From the NCBI GenBank assembly GCA_006503475.1, contig RSEH01000295.1:1-53706 (forward strand): a stretch of 53,706 nucleotides of DNA. Reading direction: 5' to 3'. Shown here piece by piece: positions 26,254 to 36,600 of the stretch. The notes under the pieces were generated by a model. That model was not told the DNA's origin, ran no database searches, and saw only the letters and a list, made by a program, of their open reading frames with translations. The number at the start of each line of letters is the position of its first letter. Position 1 is the stretch's first letter. A program made the position numbers and the translations under genes. The DNA is from Stentor roeselii. Lineage: Eukaryota; Ciliophora; Heterotrichea; Heterotrichida; Stentoridae.

Positions 26254-26958
26254 TCATAAATTATACTTTATATAGCAACCGTTCATCGCTGCCACCATCA
26301 ATTCTTGTTGCATAAACGAGTATCTTTTTGGAATGAAAAGTTTTCTTCGAACACCCAGGTTGTACTTAACCCAAGGTTCGAAAATTCTTTCGTTTTTTAC
26401 TTCGAAACCTTCTGGCAAGTGGGGAAATAAATCGCCTTTTAATGGGATTGAATCTGGATGGAGAGGTGGGGGCGAGAGGTCTTTGATGTCGATTGTAAAT
26501 CTCTTTTTATTGCTTTTAAGTCCTAAGAAATTGTGAAGGAATATCTCGACATGAACACCGTCATTAATGAGTCTGACTTCGTAAACTGTCAAGGCATTAT
26601 CCGCAAGTAATTTGAAACATCTCCATGATCCAACAAGTCCATAAACCAGAAAAAAAGGCAAGCACAAAGGTTCAAGACAAAAAGGATAAGGATTAGCATT
26701 GAGACAATACCAGCTAATCCCAGTCGGCACAAACCTTTTCATAAACCTCAAAACATTACTACCAAAAGTCTTGCTCGCTTTATAAAGAGGAAAAGTTCCA
26801 TGCTGATCAAATTCCAATATTTTCTCTGTTTTATGAAAATTGATCCTTCTTATCTCTTACTCTGGTTTCGGTCTAAGTTGTTTGTAATCCCAAGGATTAA
26901 TAATTTCCCTGACATTCAACCCGCCAGTTCCTCCATACAAGTATCCAATCCTCTTCAT
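26254..26958 (-). CDS. Small two-helix membrane protein, TMEM70/186/223-like (two exons)
   Basis: Exons 26958-26861 and 26845-26254, joined by the 15-nt intron GTAAGAGATAAGAAG, give 229 residues. Exon 1 supplies the start (MKRIGYLYGGTGGLN) and joins in frame as KPE-INFHKTEK. Residues about 80-135 contain one or two membrane segments (CLPFFLVYGLVGSW). A following region has YEVRLINDGVHVEIFLHNFL and RFTIDIKDLS, which resembles the hydrophobic hairpin plus beta-sheet plan of the mitochondrial TMEM70/186/223 assembly-factor families. That resemblance is general, so the name is tentative. It is transcribed divergently from the secreted coiled-coil gene at 27047. Confidence 0.68.
26846..26860 (-). 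other. 15-nt spliceosomal intron (minus strand)
   Basis: Reads GTAAGAGATAAGAAG on the minus strand. Without splicing the upstream frame meets TAA within it; splicing joins Met-initiated exon 1 to the membrane-protein frame. Confidence 0.8.
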
Positions 26959-27046
26959 ATTTATCCAGCCATTGACCAAAAAAATCCCAAACCTTAAAAA
27001 AAAACTCTAAAAATTTTCCATTTTCCATTCAAATAAACCGTTAAAA
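26959..27046. promoter_or_regulatory. 88-bp divergent promoter region
   Basis: Lies between start codons 26958 (minus) and 27047 (plus). AT-rich with a short A-tract; no specific motif was recognised. Confidence 0.4.
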
Positions 27047-28330
27047 ATGAAGTTGATCTTTTTTCTCTTTCTCTCCCTTTCTCTGGGTCAAGACTGTGAA
27101 GACCTGAGATCTCAGTCCCAAGAGCTTGAATCTTTGGTAGTCTCTTTGAAACAACAGTTGTCAGTCTTTTCGTCTGACCCGTCATTGGTCTTTGCAGATC
27201 TGACAAAAAACAAAGAAACTCTTAACAACTTGATTGAAGATTTTCATACAACTCGTTCAGTTTCAACAGCTGAACAAATAAAACACGTGCTTCAAATTAT
27301 TTCGATTGACTTGAGTCTTTTAGAATCAGAAGAAAGTAGCTCAGTCGATTTGACTTTAAAGTCACTTTCTTCCTCTCTCTTCCGAATCCGCCTGTTAAAA
27401 GAAAACAAAGAATTTAGCAAGGCTTACAACAAACTTCTATTAAAACTTAAAAACCAAGAAGAAAACTTGAATTCACTTTCAAAGGAAAACTCTTTAATGA
27501 TGGTAAAGATCGAAGAAGACAAGTCAGACCTGCTCTCCTGTCAACTTTCCTTAAAAAACGCGAAAAGTCTCAAAAAAATCACTGAAGACCTTCTAGAGTC
27601 CGAGCAAGAAAATCGTTCAGACCAAATCGAAACTATTGAAAATTCACTGACAGAAGCAGAAAAACTTTCAAGGGCAAGTCAAATGCAGAACTTTCAAGGA
27701 GTCCAGGACTCTCAAAACGAGTTAATCAAAAGTCTTCAAAAGCAAAACTCACAACTTGCCTTGAAGTTAGAACAGGCCCAAACTGATTTTTCTGCACTTT
27801 CGAATTCGATGAACTTGGATAAGTCCAGTTGTGACTCTGTGAGAAATGAGTTAAAAGCGAGGAGTGAACAGTTGTTGACTTGTGAAAGTCATTTTGAAGA
27901 GTTTAGAAGAAAAGTTGAACTTGAAAATATTGACCAGGTTCAAGTTTTAAAAGACTCTCAAATTCAATTGCAGAAGGAAATCCAGGACTTGCAGGATGAT
28001 CGGCAAAAGGCTTTGAAAAATTTCAATGATTGTTCTAAACAACTTGCTGAAGTTGAGATTCAGGAAAAAATCAAGGAAAATCTTATGAAAGGACTTAAGG
28101 GTGACTTGGAACATGCGGAAAATAGCATTGAAAGTGCGAAAAATGCTAGAAGTCAAGAAATTGAGATCTTGCAGCAGAGTAATTTGAGTGTTAAAAACAC
28201 CATGGCTGGACTGCAGAAACAATACGACGAGGCCCTTGAGAAAATCCTAAACCAAGGAGCAGTGATCAACGAGCTTCAAGCAAAAATAGAAGATTTTGAG
28301 TATATATCCAAGAGGAACTTAAGAGGTTGA
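27047..28330 (+). CDS. Secreted or vesicular coiled-coil protein
   Basis: 427 residues. The N-terminus MKLIFFLFLSLSLGQDCEDL is a clear signal peptide with probable cleavage near residue 15. Almost all the rest is heptad-type coiled coil rich in Gln, Glu, Leu, Ser and Lys, with scattered Cys. No membrane segment or GPI-like hydrophobic tail was seen. Heterotrichs have many secretory granules and a protein-rich cortex; a fibrous secretory or extrusome content protein would fit, but that is inference. It is followed 26 nt later by a CCCH gene on the same strand and is divergent from the gene on its left. Confidence 0.7.
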   Translation: MKLIFFLFLSLSLGQDCEDLRSQSQELESLVVSLKQQLSVFSSDPSLVFADLTKNKETLNNLIEDFHTTRSVSTAEQIKHVLQIISIDLSLLESEESSSVDLTLKSLSSSLFRIRLLKENKEFSKAYNKLLLKLKNQEENLNSLSKENSLMMVKIEEDKSDLLSCQLSLKNAKSLKKITEDLLESEQENRSDQIETIENSLTEAEKLSRASQMQNFQGVQDSQNELIKSLQKQNSQLALKLEQAQTDFSALSNSMNLDKSSCDSVRNELKARSEQLLTCESHFEEFRRKVELENIDQVQVLKDSQIQLQKEIQDLQDDRQKALKNFNDCSKQLAEVEIQEKIKENLMKGLKGDLEHAENSIESAKNARSQEIEILQQSNLSVKNTMAGLQKQYDEALEKILNQGAVINELQAKIEDFEYISKRNLRG

Positions 28331-28356
28331 ATTAATTTAAGAGTATTGAAAAATAA

Positions 28357-29079
28357 ATGGACTCAGAACCTGAAGAAGGTGAACTCATAGAAGAGATTCC
28401 CAATTCTCTAAAAACAATTCAAAACTCTCAATCCAAAAAACTTTCAGACCCTTCAATAATCCAATCTTCAAGATCAAAGCCATTCCAACAATTTCCAAAA
28501 AAAGCATCAAGTCCAAGCCAAGCCTCTAATCATTTCCCGTCAAATCCATCAAAATTCCAAATGCCAACAAGACCCACATCAAGACCTTCATCGAAGCCCT
28601 CTCTCCCCCCCTCCATACCTTTCCCTTTCCCAGATACCAAGACATTTTCCCATTCAACCCCCCCGGAGACCTTATCCCTTCCCCAAAAGCGTTTAAAAGA
28701 CCCTCCAGTTCAATCACAATGCAAATTCTGGGAAAACGGTGCATGTAACAAAGGCAATTCTTGCACCTTCTCACATTCAGGTCCAATCAAGGTAAAAAAC
28801 GAGCTTTGCAAATATGTATTAACAGGGTGTTGCACTAAAGGTGAACTTTGCGGGTATTCCCATGACCTAAGCCGCTTTCCCTGCAAGTACTTTCACGGCG
28901 TGGGGGTCTGCAACGCTGGAGAAGACTGTAAATTTTCGCATGTTCGGCTTGGGAATGACGAGATTTTCAACTTTATGAAGACACATGAACAGTACTTGAA
29001 GCAAGTCTTGGAACTCACTGGGGAGACTAACTTAGGAGAGTACTTCAAGCTTTACCTTTCACAGAAGGCAGGAAAATGA
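28357..29079 (+). CDS. CCCH zinc-finger protein, ZC3H4/6/8-like
   Basis: 240 residues. A long Ser/Pro-rich disordered N-terminus (about 1-120) precedes three tandem CCCH fingers: C-x7-C-x5-C-x3-H (CKFWENGACNKGNSCTFSH), C-x7-C-x5-C-x3-H (CKYVLTGCCTKGELCGYSH) and C-x8-C-x5-C-x3-H (CKYFHGVGVCNAGEDCKFSH). The order and the wording FPCKYFH...C..G..CKFSH closely follow the ZC3H4/ZC3H6/Suppressor-of-sable group, which binds RNA and limits unproductive RNA polymerase II transcripts. CPSF30-type proteins are an alternative but have five fingers. A short helical tail follows. Nuclear RNA binding is likely. Its stop is 8 nt from that of the convergent FYVE-like gene. Confidence 0.85.
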   Translation: MDSEPEEGELIEEIPNSLKTIQNSQSKKLSDPSIIQSSRSKPFQQFPKKASSPSQASNHFPSNPSKFQMPTRPTSRPSSKPSLPPSIPFPFPDTKTFSHSTPPETLSLPQKRLKDPPVQSQCKFWENGACNKGNSCTFSHSGPIKVKNELCKYVLTGCCTKGELCGYSHDLSRFPCKYFHGVGVCNAGEDCKFSHVRLGNDEIFNFMKTHEQYLKQVLELTGETNLGEYFKLYLSQKAGK

Positions 29080-29087
29080 TTAATTAT

Positions 29088-29879
29088 TTAAAATGCTACA
29101 CAACAGGCTTCTTTTGGAGCCCCTTTCGCTGCGGGGACTGTACTTGGCCGAGCACTTACTCGTTGGGCCATTACACTGTCTACTATGCTTGTTCTTGTCA
29201 TGTTGGCAGAAAGGATTTCATTGCGAAAGCGCTTTTTTATCTTGTTCTTGCAATCGTCACATGCCAGACTACGAAGTCGGTCATAAGGGACTCGATTTTT
29301 ATTCTCTTTGTGAGTTTCTTGAACCTGGAGCCGAAGAGTCAAGTTTTCAAGATGAAGAGATTCAAGAGTTTCTCGAGAATTTTCATAGTCTTTCTGAATT
29401 TCTGCTATTTTCAGCTTTTCTTTCTCTAAAGTCAATTTCAGGTCATTTACTGAAATTGATAAATCTTGAGTTGCTTTTGTTTTTACTTGAATATTTTCCT
29501 CAGTAAGGAAAATTTTTTCTTTGATGCTTTCGATTTTTTCTTGAAAGTTTTTTTCATTATTCAAGAGTTGTTTTGTAAGTCTTTCAAAAGTGAGGTTTTT
29601 ATCAGTTTTTTCCTTTTTTAAGTGTTTTAGTTTTTCCTTAGTTTTGAACAAAGTGGACTTGATTGTTTTGATCTCGCCTTCGAAAGCTGAAGAGACTTCA
29701 GAAAATAAAGTCTTTTCGAAGCAGGAAGAACAGTAAGTGACTTGTGTCTCAGGATGGACTCGTGAGTGTTCTTTACAGAGAAACTGTCCACATTCACTAC
29801 AAGCGAAATATTTTTTCTTGTGAAGGGCTGTTGAACAGACATTGCATTTTCCAGTGAAGACTCCAAAAGTGACTGACAT
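29088..29879 (-). CDS. FYVE-like zinc finger plus coiled coil, with C-terminal CaaX box
   Basis: 263 residues. The N-terminal 55 residues carry an FYVE/RING-like zinc module: C12-x2-C15, then C-x2-C (ACSEC), C-x2-H (LCKEH) and a final C-x2-C (YCSSC). The basic R(R/K)HHCR signature of phosphoinositide-binding FYVE domains is absent, so lipid binding is unproven. Residues about 65-210 form coiled coil. The last residues are CCVAF: CVAF fits a CaaX box, and a final Phe usually directs geranylgeranylation; the neighbouring Cys could be palmitoylated. A membrane-tethered tether or adaptor is a reasonable inference. Its start codon lies 12 nt from the divergent IBA57 start. Confidence 0.75.
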   Translation of the reverse strand: MSVTFGVFTGKCNVCSTALHKKKYFACSECGQFLCKEHSRVHPETQVTYCSSCFEKTLFSEVSSAFEGEIKTIKSTLFKTKEKLKHLKKEKTDKNLTFERLTKQLLNNEKNFQEKIESIKEKIFLTEENIQVKTKATQDLSISVNDLKLTLEKEKLKIAEIQKDYENSRETLESLHLENLTLRLQVQETHKENKNRVPYDRLRSLACDDCKNKIKKRFRNEILSANMTRTSIVDSVMAQRVSARPSTVPAAKGAPKEACCVAF

Positions 29880-29891
29880 AACTTATTATTG
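29880..29891. promoter_or_regulatory. 12-bp spacer between divergent start codons
   Basis: Only 12 bp separate ATG 29879 (minus) from ATG 29892 (plus). Neither a promoter nor a 5' UTR fits, so both transcripts must begin within the partner's coding sequence, or use later ATGs. Confidence 0.5.
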
Positions 29892-30773
29892 ATGATTAGA
29901 AGACTCAATTTAACTCAGAGGGTCTTGACATTGATTGAAGGAAAGGACTGTGTCAGGTTCATTCAAGGGATATGCACGAATAATGTTGAGAAGTTTTACA
30001 CTTCAGAGCAACTTGCAATGCACGCCTTGTTTTTAGACCCGAAAGGAAGGATTTTATTTGACAGTCTTGTGATGAAGGACTTTTTGAATAAGGGTCTTAT
30101 TCTCGACACTCACAAGGGTTTTAAACAGGTCTTACAAGAAACTTTAAAAAAATACTCGTTTCGAAGAGCTGTCGAGATTTCGGACATGAACTCGAAATTT
30201 CAAGTTTCTTCAGTTTTTTCAAATGATTCTTCTTTAAACCTCTCAAAACATGTAACAGGTTCTGTACTCGCTTTTGAAGACCCTCGAAACCCTTCACTTG
30301 GATGGAGAAGACTTGATTATAAGGAAAATATTTCAGAGGTCAATGAAGATGAGGAAAAAGAATTTAAAGTTTGGAGGATTTTTCATGGAGTGCCTGAAGG
30401 ACCTGCCATTCAAAATCAGATTCCTCATCATTTAAACTTCCAGTATCTCAACTCGATCAGTCTTAATAAAGGATGCTATGTTGGACAAGAGTTAATTGCA
30501 AGGACTTCTACTCAGGGTGTTGTTAGAACTGGAATTTTTTCTTTTGTTGTTGGGAAAAATTTTATGGGGTGGGAAAATATTGACTGGAAATTGAAAGACT
30601 TGACCTCGGCAAAAGTTTTTAATCGAAATGGAGAACAGGTTGGAGTTGTTTTAGAAAGTGTTGGAAATGTTGGACTGGTTAAAGGGAAATATGCGGATTT
30701 TGAAGAGGAATGCTTTTTAGAGGGGGGGGAGAAGATTAATATTGTTAAGCCGTCGTATTTTAGGGTTGATTAA
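29892..30773 (+). CDS. IBA57: IBA57/YgfZ-family Fe-S assembly protein
   Basis: 293 residues from ATG 29892; the frame extends back one TTG codon only. It has the GcvT/YgfZ fold signature: an N-terminal GKDCVRFIQGICTNNVEK strand-loop (about 17-34), then ALFLDPKGRILFDSLV (about 45-60), and the hallmark KGCYVGQE (193-200, conserved Cys195) followed by RTSTQGVVR. IBA57 works with ISCA1/2 in mitochondria to make 4Fe-4S clusters, a supply that the succinate dehydrogenase encoded 14 kb away needs. No strong targeting peptide is visible, though the extreme N-terminus MIRRLNLTQR is basic. All signature residues are present. The divergent neighbour's start codon is only 12 nt away. Confidence 0.9.
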   Translation: MIRRLNLTQRVLTLIEGKDCVRFIQGICTNNVEKFYTSEQLAMHALFLDPKGRILFDSLVMKDFLNKGLILDTHKGFKQVLQETLKKYSFRRAVEISDMNSKFQVSSVFSNDSSLNLSKHVTGSVLAFEDPRNPSLGWRRLDYKENISEVNEDEEKEFKVWRIFHGVPEGPAIQNQIPHHLNFQYLNSISLNKGCYVGQELIARTSTQGVVRTGIFSFVVGKNFMGWENIDWKLKDLTSAKVFNRNGEQVGVVLESVGNVGLVKGKYADFEEECFLEGGEKINIVKPSYFRVD

Positions 30774-30800
30774 TGATTTTTTTGGTTAAGGGTTTATGTT

Positions 30801-31157
30801 TTAATCAAGTTCTGCTATTATCGGGTGTTCAAAGATCTGTTGAAAAGAAGGGATTTCTTCGTTTTTTATCTTCATGATTTTGAATTGTTCCATGGGCTGC
30901 TCTTCGGTTTGACCCCAAAACCCGTAAATTTCTTTTTTGTCTCGTTCGTAATTCCCCTTATAATATATATCCCAGCTTGGGTAATGCTTTATTGCTCTGA
31001 AGACCTTGTCTTGTATACTTCCTTGAAAATTAAAGCTACCATATCTATCATTCCCCACTGCTGTGAAATTTCCTGTATGTTCATTTAGTTCTACTGCTGT
31101 AAAAATCATTTCGACTTTCTCTCCCATAAATACTAAATATCCAACCCAAGTAGACAT
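30801..31157 (-). CDS. Small beta-barrel-like protein, tandem copy 1
   Basis: 118 residues. Shares a plan with the gene at 31588-31950: W-V-G, a strand ending MIFT(A/S)V, G-x-F-x-A-x-G-x-DR-x-G, F-x-G-(S/T)-IQ, FRA-(I/V)-KHYPSW-(D/N)-IYY, ERDK-x-EIYG, and FKIMKIKNE. Alternating G/aromatic strands suggest a closed or open beta-sandwich such as an avidin- or lipocalin-like barrel; that is inference from pattern alone. No signal peptide, so probably cytosolic. It is convergent with IBA57. The tandem pair implies recent duplication with later divergence. Confidence 0.7.
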   Translation of the reverse strand: MSTWVGYLVFMGEKVEMIFTAVELNEHTGNFTAVGNDRYGSFNFQGSIQDKVFRAIKHYPSWDIYYKGNYERDKKEIYGFWGQTEEQPMEQFKIMKIKNEEIPSFQQIFEHPIIAELD

Positions 31158-31587
31158 TTATAAGATTATGGCATTTCAACCTGCATTTTGTGTATTTTCA
31201 AATGTTTAGATATACTTTATAATAGCCGAGTTCATAATCATTAAATCTAAATTATATATTAGCTAATCATTTTCCATGCAACTGGCATTATTATTGAAAG
31301 TATTATTTTATAGACTAGTGAAGATTTATATAGTTAAATTTAATCATCTTCAAAGAATAGGCTAAAACTAAAAAGTTTTCTAATCCAAAAGAGCTAATGA
31401 AAGCATTTTTTATTTCTAAAAAAAATAATTATTGTAGATAATTAGTGGTCAAATACAAAATATTGTAGTGTTTAATTTAGATTTTTTCAGTGAATGATAA
31501 ATTATGTTGAAGAAAAACTTTGGATATATAAGAAAGTATTGAATTCTACCAAATATATCTCATAGACAGATTAAACATATTTCACTA
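31158..31587. other. Intergenic stretch between tandem duplicates
   Basis: AT-rich spacer of about 430 bp with no gene. The part just right of 31157 is the presumed promoter of copy 1. Confidence 0.5.
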
Positions 31588-31950
31588 CTAATTAAACGAC
31601 CTACCAAAAGCTTTGGATTCTTGAATAACCTGCCTGAAACCTGACAAAGATTCATTTTTAATCTTCATTATCTTAAAAATTTCACAGTTTTCTCCATCAC
31701 TAAATCCCCAGTACCCGTAGATTTCAGATTTATCTCTTTCGAAAGTCCCTGAATAATAAATATTCCATGACGGGTAGTGTTTGACTGCTCTGAAGTAATT
31801 ACCTTGGATAGTTCCTTCAAATTGAAAGATTCCACATCTATCTCTGCCTTCAGCTCTAAAGGCTCCTGTACTATCATCAATCAAGACTGAAGTGAAAATC
31901 ATTTCTGATTTGATACTACCCTGCTCAAAAAAGCCGACCCAGGTTGCCAT
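31588..31950 (-). CDS. Small beta-barrel-like protein, tandem copy 2
   Basis: 120 residues, same family and orientation as the gene at 30801-31157 (see shared blocks there). Differences cluster in loops, e.g. after the first strand and around CEIF before KIMKIKNE, and at the C-terminus. The framework Gly and aromatic residues and the KHYPSW and ERDK motifs are kept, so both copies appear to be under selection. No known Pfam family was recognised with confidence. Confidence 0.7.
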   Translation of the reverse strand: MATWVGFFEQGSIKSEMIFTSVLIDDSTGAFRAEGRDRCGIFQFEGTIQGNYFRAVKHYPSWNIYYSGTFERDKSEIYGYWGFSDGENCEIFKIMKIKNESLSGFRQVIQESKAFGRSFN

Positions 31951-33621
31951 TATTATTAGTTAATTATATGTTATTAGATACAATGGATTTTCGTAAAAAT
32001 ACATTATTTTGTAAAAAGTTAATGGATTTTTCACTTTTAGAATTACAATGGTAATTAATTTTAGTTATCTCAAACTTCATTGATTATAGTATGCAGGCTT
32101 GCTTTAAAATCATTTACTAATTGAATAATCGTGCAGATTTCCAAAGAATAGTATAAATTCACAATATTAAAGCTACTTTATCTATTATTTTACTATCAGC
32201 GATTTTCTAAAGAATTGGAATTTTCATGAAGAAAGACTAAAATCATTTGATAAGGTTGACTTAGGCGCTTATTCTAAACTTATTGACGAAGAGTATAAGA
32301 GTTTTAATAGATAATTCACTTTGGTACAATAATCAATCATTCTTTGGTAAATAATTTTATTGTATATTATGAATTTCTTTGAATGAAGGCTTATTTTTTA
32401 AGATAGACAATTTTAATATAAGAAAAAGAACAGATGAATGAGTATAATTCTTATAAAGCTAACAGTCATTGCATATTTTTCGTTTTTAAAAGCTAATCAA
32501 ATATCTTTGCATATCATAAAGATAATGTAAGTTTATACCTTTGATCGACTAATTATAATAATATTATTTTATTTAACTTATAATACCAAAGATTTAAGCT
32601 AAACTTAATAAAAATGATTCAGTGGAATTTTTTTTTAATTTTCAATGCCTGATAACAATATTAAGACTTGAATCTAGGAAAATTAAGCTAGTCTAAAAAA
32701 TTTACTAAAAATCATAATACTATAAACTATAATTTTCACAATAGTTAAAAGATTTCAATATTTTCAAACCTCCTGAACTGGTTCAATTTAAATTGAGTTA
32801 TAATTTGCTAAGTATTCAAGAAAATAAGATTCGGTCATCAACAATAAAACATCATACAAAATATTTAATCATTCAAGTCATAGATTTCCAAATCAATTTT
32901 AAAATTATTCAATTGCTGATATATGTATCTGCTAAAAGACTTATAATTGTACTATTTGACTTTTGGGATCACTTTAGATGTCATTTTAGGTAATCAAATT
33001 GAAAGTAATGAGTCAAATTGATCTGCTCGGAAAATTTTGTTATAATTATAATTAGAATCTTGCTCATTCTTAAAGGGATAGTCTACAATTTTTAAGATTT
33101 GACGGGTGGGTCGTTTCTAGCTTAATTAGGCTAATATTAATAAATGCAAAGTATAAAATAATAATTTTATTTCACAAATGAATCAGAAATCTTGATATCT
33201 AAAGGAGACTCTTATTAGGATAATCGATAATGCTGAGACCTAATTTAGTTTAATTCTTTTATTATAAACTAACCCTGAATATTCTAGCTTCAAAGCAAAT
33301 CTAAATAGACATTTATGTAAAAATTCTATATAATTAAAAATGATCAACACTTTTCTTCATGTTTCAATACATCTAAGAATTAGCAGAACTATCAAATCGT
33401 TGATTAGTTCTATAATGTTTGATCTTTATCAAGCCGCTTAAGAGCTGAAACATTTCAGTATAGAATCCCAAGCCTTAAGCTACTACAAATCGTTGTAAAA
33501 GTCTAAATTTCCTGTAAAAACCATACTTCAGGAATTTATTTGGTTTAACTTGGTTTGTCATGTCAAGACCAAGATTAATCCTATTTCTATATTCATGATT
33601 ATTTAAGTCTCCAAAACAAAA
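31951..33621. other. AT-rich gene-poor stretch
   Basis: About 1.7 kb without an intact gene. A 47-codon coding-like fragment without ATG ends at a TAA near 32314 (residues include NWNFHEERLKSFDKVDLGAY). The 66-codon frame at 32793-32993 looks like chance. The right end is the presumed promoter of the Kelch gene. Confidence 0.5.
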
Positions 33622-36600
33622 ATGGTATTTGGTTTTGCAATTTTGACAGGAGTGTTAGGGATACTGACGGAATTTATTCCTTCTTCTAAAAGTCCTCCTC
33701 GAAGCATTATAGGTTCTGCATCAGTTTACGATTCTTTACACCGAAGAATCATTACAGTAGGCGGCATAGACTCATCAACAAATGAACAAACATCCAACAT
33801 CTATGCATTTAACTTAGATGAAAAGGTCTTTGAAATATTTTATATACTGTCTGATTATAAACCGAAAGCCTATGCAAATCATGCGACTTTCCTTAGAAGT
33901 GATAGGAAAATATTATGCTTTGGATTCAACTCAGGTGTCGCATCATTCGATTTAAACAGTAACTCTTGGAAACAAGAAGAAATGACTGGAAATATTACCC
34001 TTGACGTTGGTAGTTTTGGCTTCACAAGTTTTATCTTCGATGATATTGAATATGTGGCCATATTTGGTGGAACATCTGAAACAGGGATAAAAAATGATCT
34101 ATACTTGTAAGTTCTAATTAGAATAACAGTTCATTCATTATTTTCTCAGATCTTACCAAAAAATGGAGATTTTCCAACACCAAAATCATTTGTTTCAATG
34201 GTTTTTTACGAAGACGCTCTTTACATTTACGGATATACTCCATTTTCCGAAGACATTGACGATAGTATTTATAAATATGACCTGAATTTAGAGTATTGGT
34301 CCAAAATAGAAGCAAAAGGAACTAAACCATCACCGAGGTTGAACGCTTTTTTATATGTTCACAATGAAGAAATGATCTTATTATATGGAGCATATTTAGA
34401 ATTTTCTGAATTTTATAATGAACTTTATAAATACAACTTCAAGTCAAACACTTGGCGCCAAGTTGTAAACTTTACAGGTTCTATAATCGGTGGGTCCTCA
34501 AGCGTAAAAATAAACAATGAACTTTATATTCTCTACGGTAGAACCTTTGATGAAGCTAAAAATTCAATCCAGATGATAGACTTAGATGAAGAAATTCCAA
34601 ATCCAATAGAAATAACTAAAAATTTTCTTTCACCAACAAGAAGAATAAATCACTGCAGTCTAGTCTTCAGTCATTTCATGTACATATTTGGAGGTTTCTA
34701 CGATAACCACGAAGATCCCCAGTTAATTTATAACGATATGTGGAAATTCGACTTAGAAGAATTAATCTGGGAGTCAATCATCACAAAAGGAACCAGGCCT
34801 TCCGCAAGAAAAAACAATGCATGTTGCAAACAAGGAGGAAGTCGAATGTTCATCTTTGGAGGCGAGGACGAGTCAACATATATGAACGACCTTTACTTTT
34901 ATCATCAAACTTATGACATGTGGTACAAAGTAACACCTGAAGGGAATTCTATCAGTGAAAGGACTGGAGCTTGTATGACTTCTTATTTGAATCTTCTTTT
35001 TATTGTTGGAGGAAAAAGTACTGATAAAGGAAATAACGACCTCTGGGTTTTTGATTTAGAGACCAATCAATATAAATGTTTAGATAATGGAAGATTTTAC
35101 TCGGATCTTGTTAATTCAAAATGTTGGATTGAAGAAAGTGATGGTGATCTTGTTAGCTTACTTGTGGTGGGAGGAGCTGATATTTATCAAGCGGTGAATA
35201 TTAATCAGTATAGAATTTCGATTAATACCACAAGTTTAACGGTTAAGGATTTTAAAGTGTCGTATTCAGAGCAGGATGGATGCTTTGTTAAGGAAAATTC
35301 AGCGCTGATTAACTTTGGAAATAAATCGATTGTCTTTGGAGGTGCATTGAATGGATTTGTTGCAATTTTTCCTCTTATTATTTATGATCATAGTAATATG
35401 AATTGCGAGATTTTAAATAAAGAAGAAGATTTGGTGCTTTATGGGCATTCAGCAGTTCATTATAAGGATGCGATTTATGTATTTGGTGGAGGGGGTGTAA
35501 CAATGTTTTATATCAGCTTGGTACAAATCTTCAATAATATTATAAAAGTGACTTTTGATAAAGATGATACTATTAAAGCTACTTGTAGTGAAGGTTCCTT
35601 TGGTTCAAAATGTGATCTTTGTCCTAAAGGAGAGTATATGCTCGATAAAAAATGTAAAAAGTGTCCAACAGGAACATTTAATAATATCTTAGCATCAACA
35701 AATATTGATCAATGCATCCCTTGCGATTACGGATCTTTTTCAAATAAACCAGGTTCCAACTATTGTTACGACTGCTTCTCTTCCTACACATGTCCAATCG
35801 GTTCATCATATCCAAAACCAAAAATAAATTCTTTAAAAAATGCCACAATTCAACCATCTCAGTACTCTTCAGATCAAGAATATATTTCAGAAATGTCTTC
35901 ACTTATGTGGTATTCCTTTGGAGTATTTTTTTTAATTCTTCTGATTTTTGCATTATTCTTTCAAAATGCTTCTTTATTCTTAAAAAGAACAGACTTTTTT
36001 GTTGATAGTCATGAAAAACCTCTTGATGTTCCAATTGTTTATATAAAAACTCGAATTGGAGGAGTTTTTTCTTTATCTTTTTTACTTGCTTCTTGTATCA
36101 CTATTGTCATTACTGCTCTCAACTTTAACTATGATAATATCATCGAAATTCGAGGAACTGTTCCTTTAATTGTCCTTCAAGAAAAAGTAAAATCTGAAAA
36201 GTTAGAAGCTGAATTCACTTTTTATACTTATGGAGGAGAATGCTTGGTAAACAATGAATGTAATCCTAAAATCACTGAAAGTCATAATGGTTTTAAATAC
36301 CAAGATAAAGATTTAACCTGCTTAAAAGATAATGAAAATTGTAAAGTTTCAATAAAGTACTCAAAAGTTGAACTTATTGCAAAGCAAGCTGAAATTACAG
36401 TAAAACTTAAAGAATATCTCAGTTATTCCTCTGCCTTAAGCGTGAATCTTTCAACTTCTTCTTCTATTCCAAATCAAATAAGCAATGTTTTTACTTTTTT
36501 TCAACCTCCAAAAGAAGATCAAGTGTTTAAAGGTTTCAGTCCTAACAAGTTTTACTTCGAATTTTTGCCTTCAGTAAGGTTTATCTAGGTTTTCACTTCT

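Noticed and set aside
26800-26997. 65-codon plus-strand frame
   Set aside because: Antisense to exon 1, the intron and the start of exon 2 of the spliced minus-strand membrane protein gene.
32793-32993. 66-codon plus-strand frame
   Set aside because: Ile/Lys-rich, isolated, with no start context, paralogue or domain; consistent with chance.
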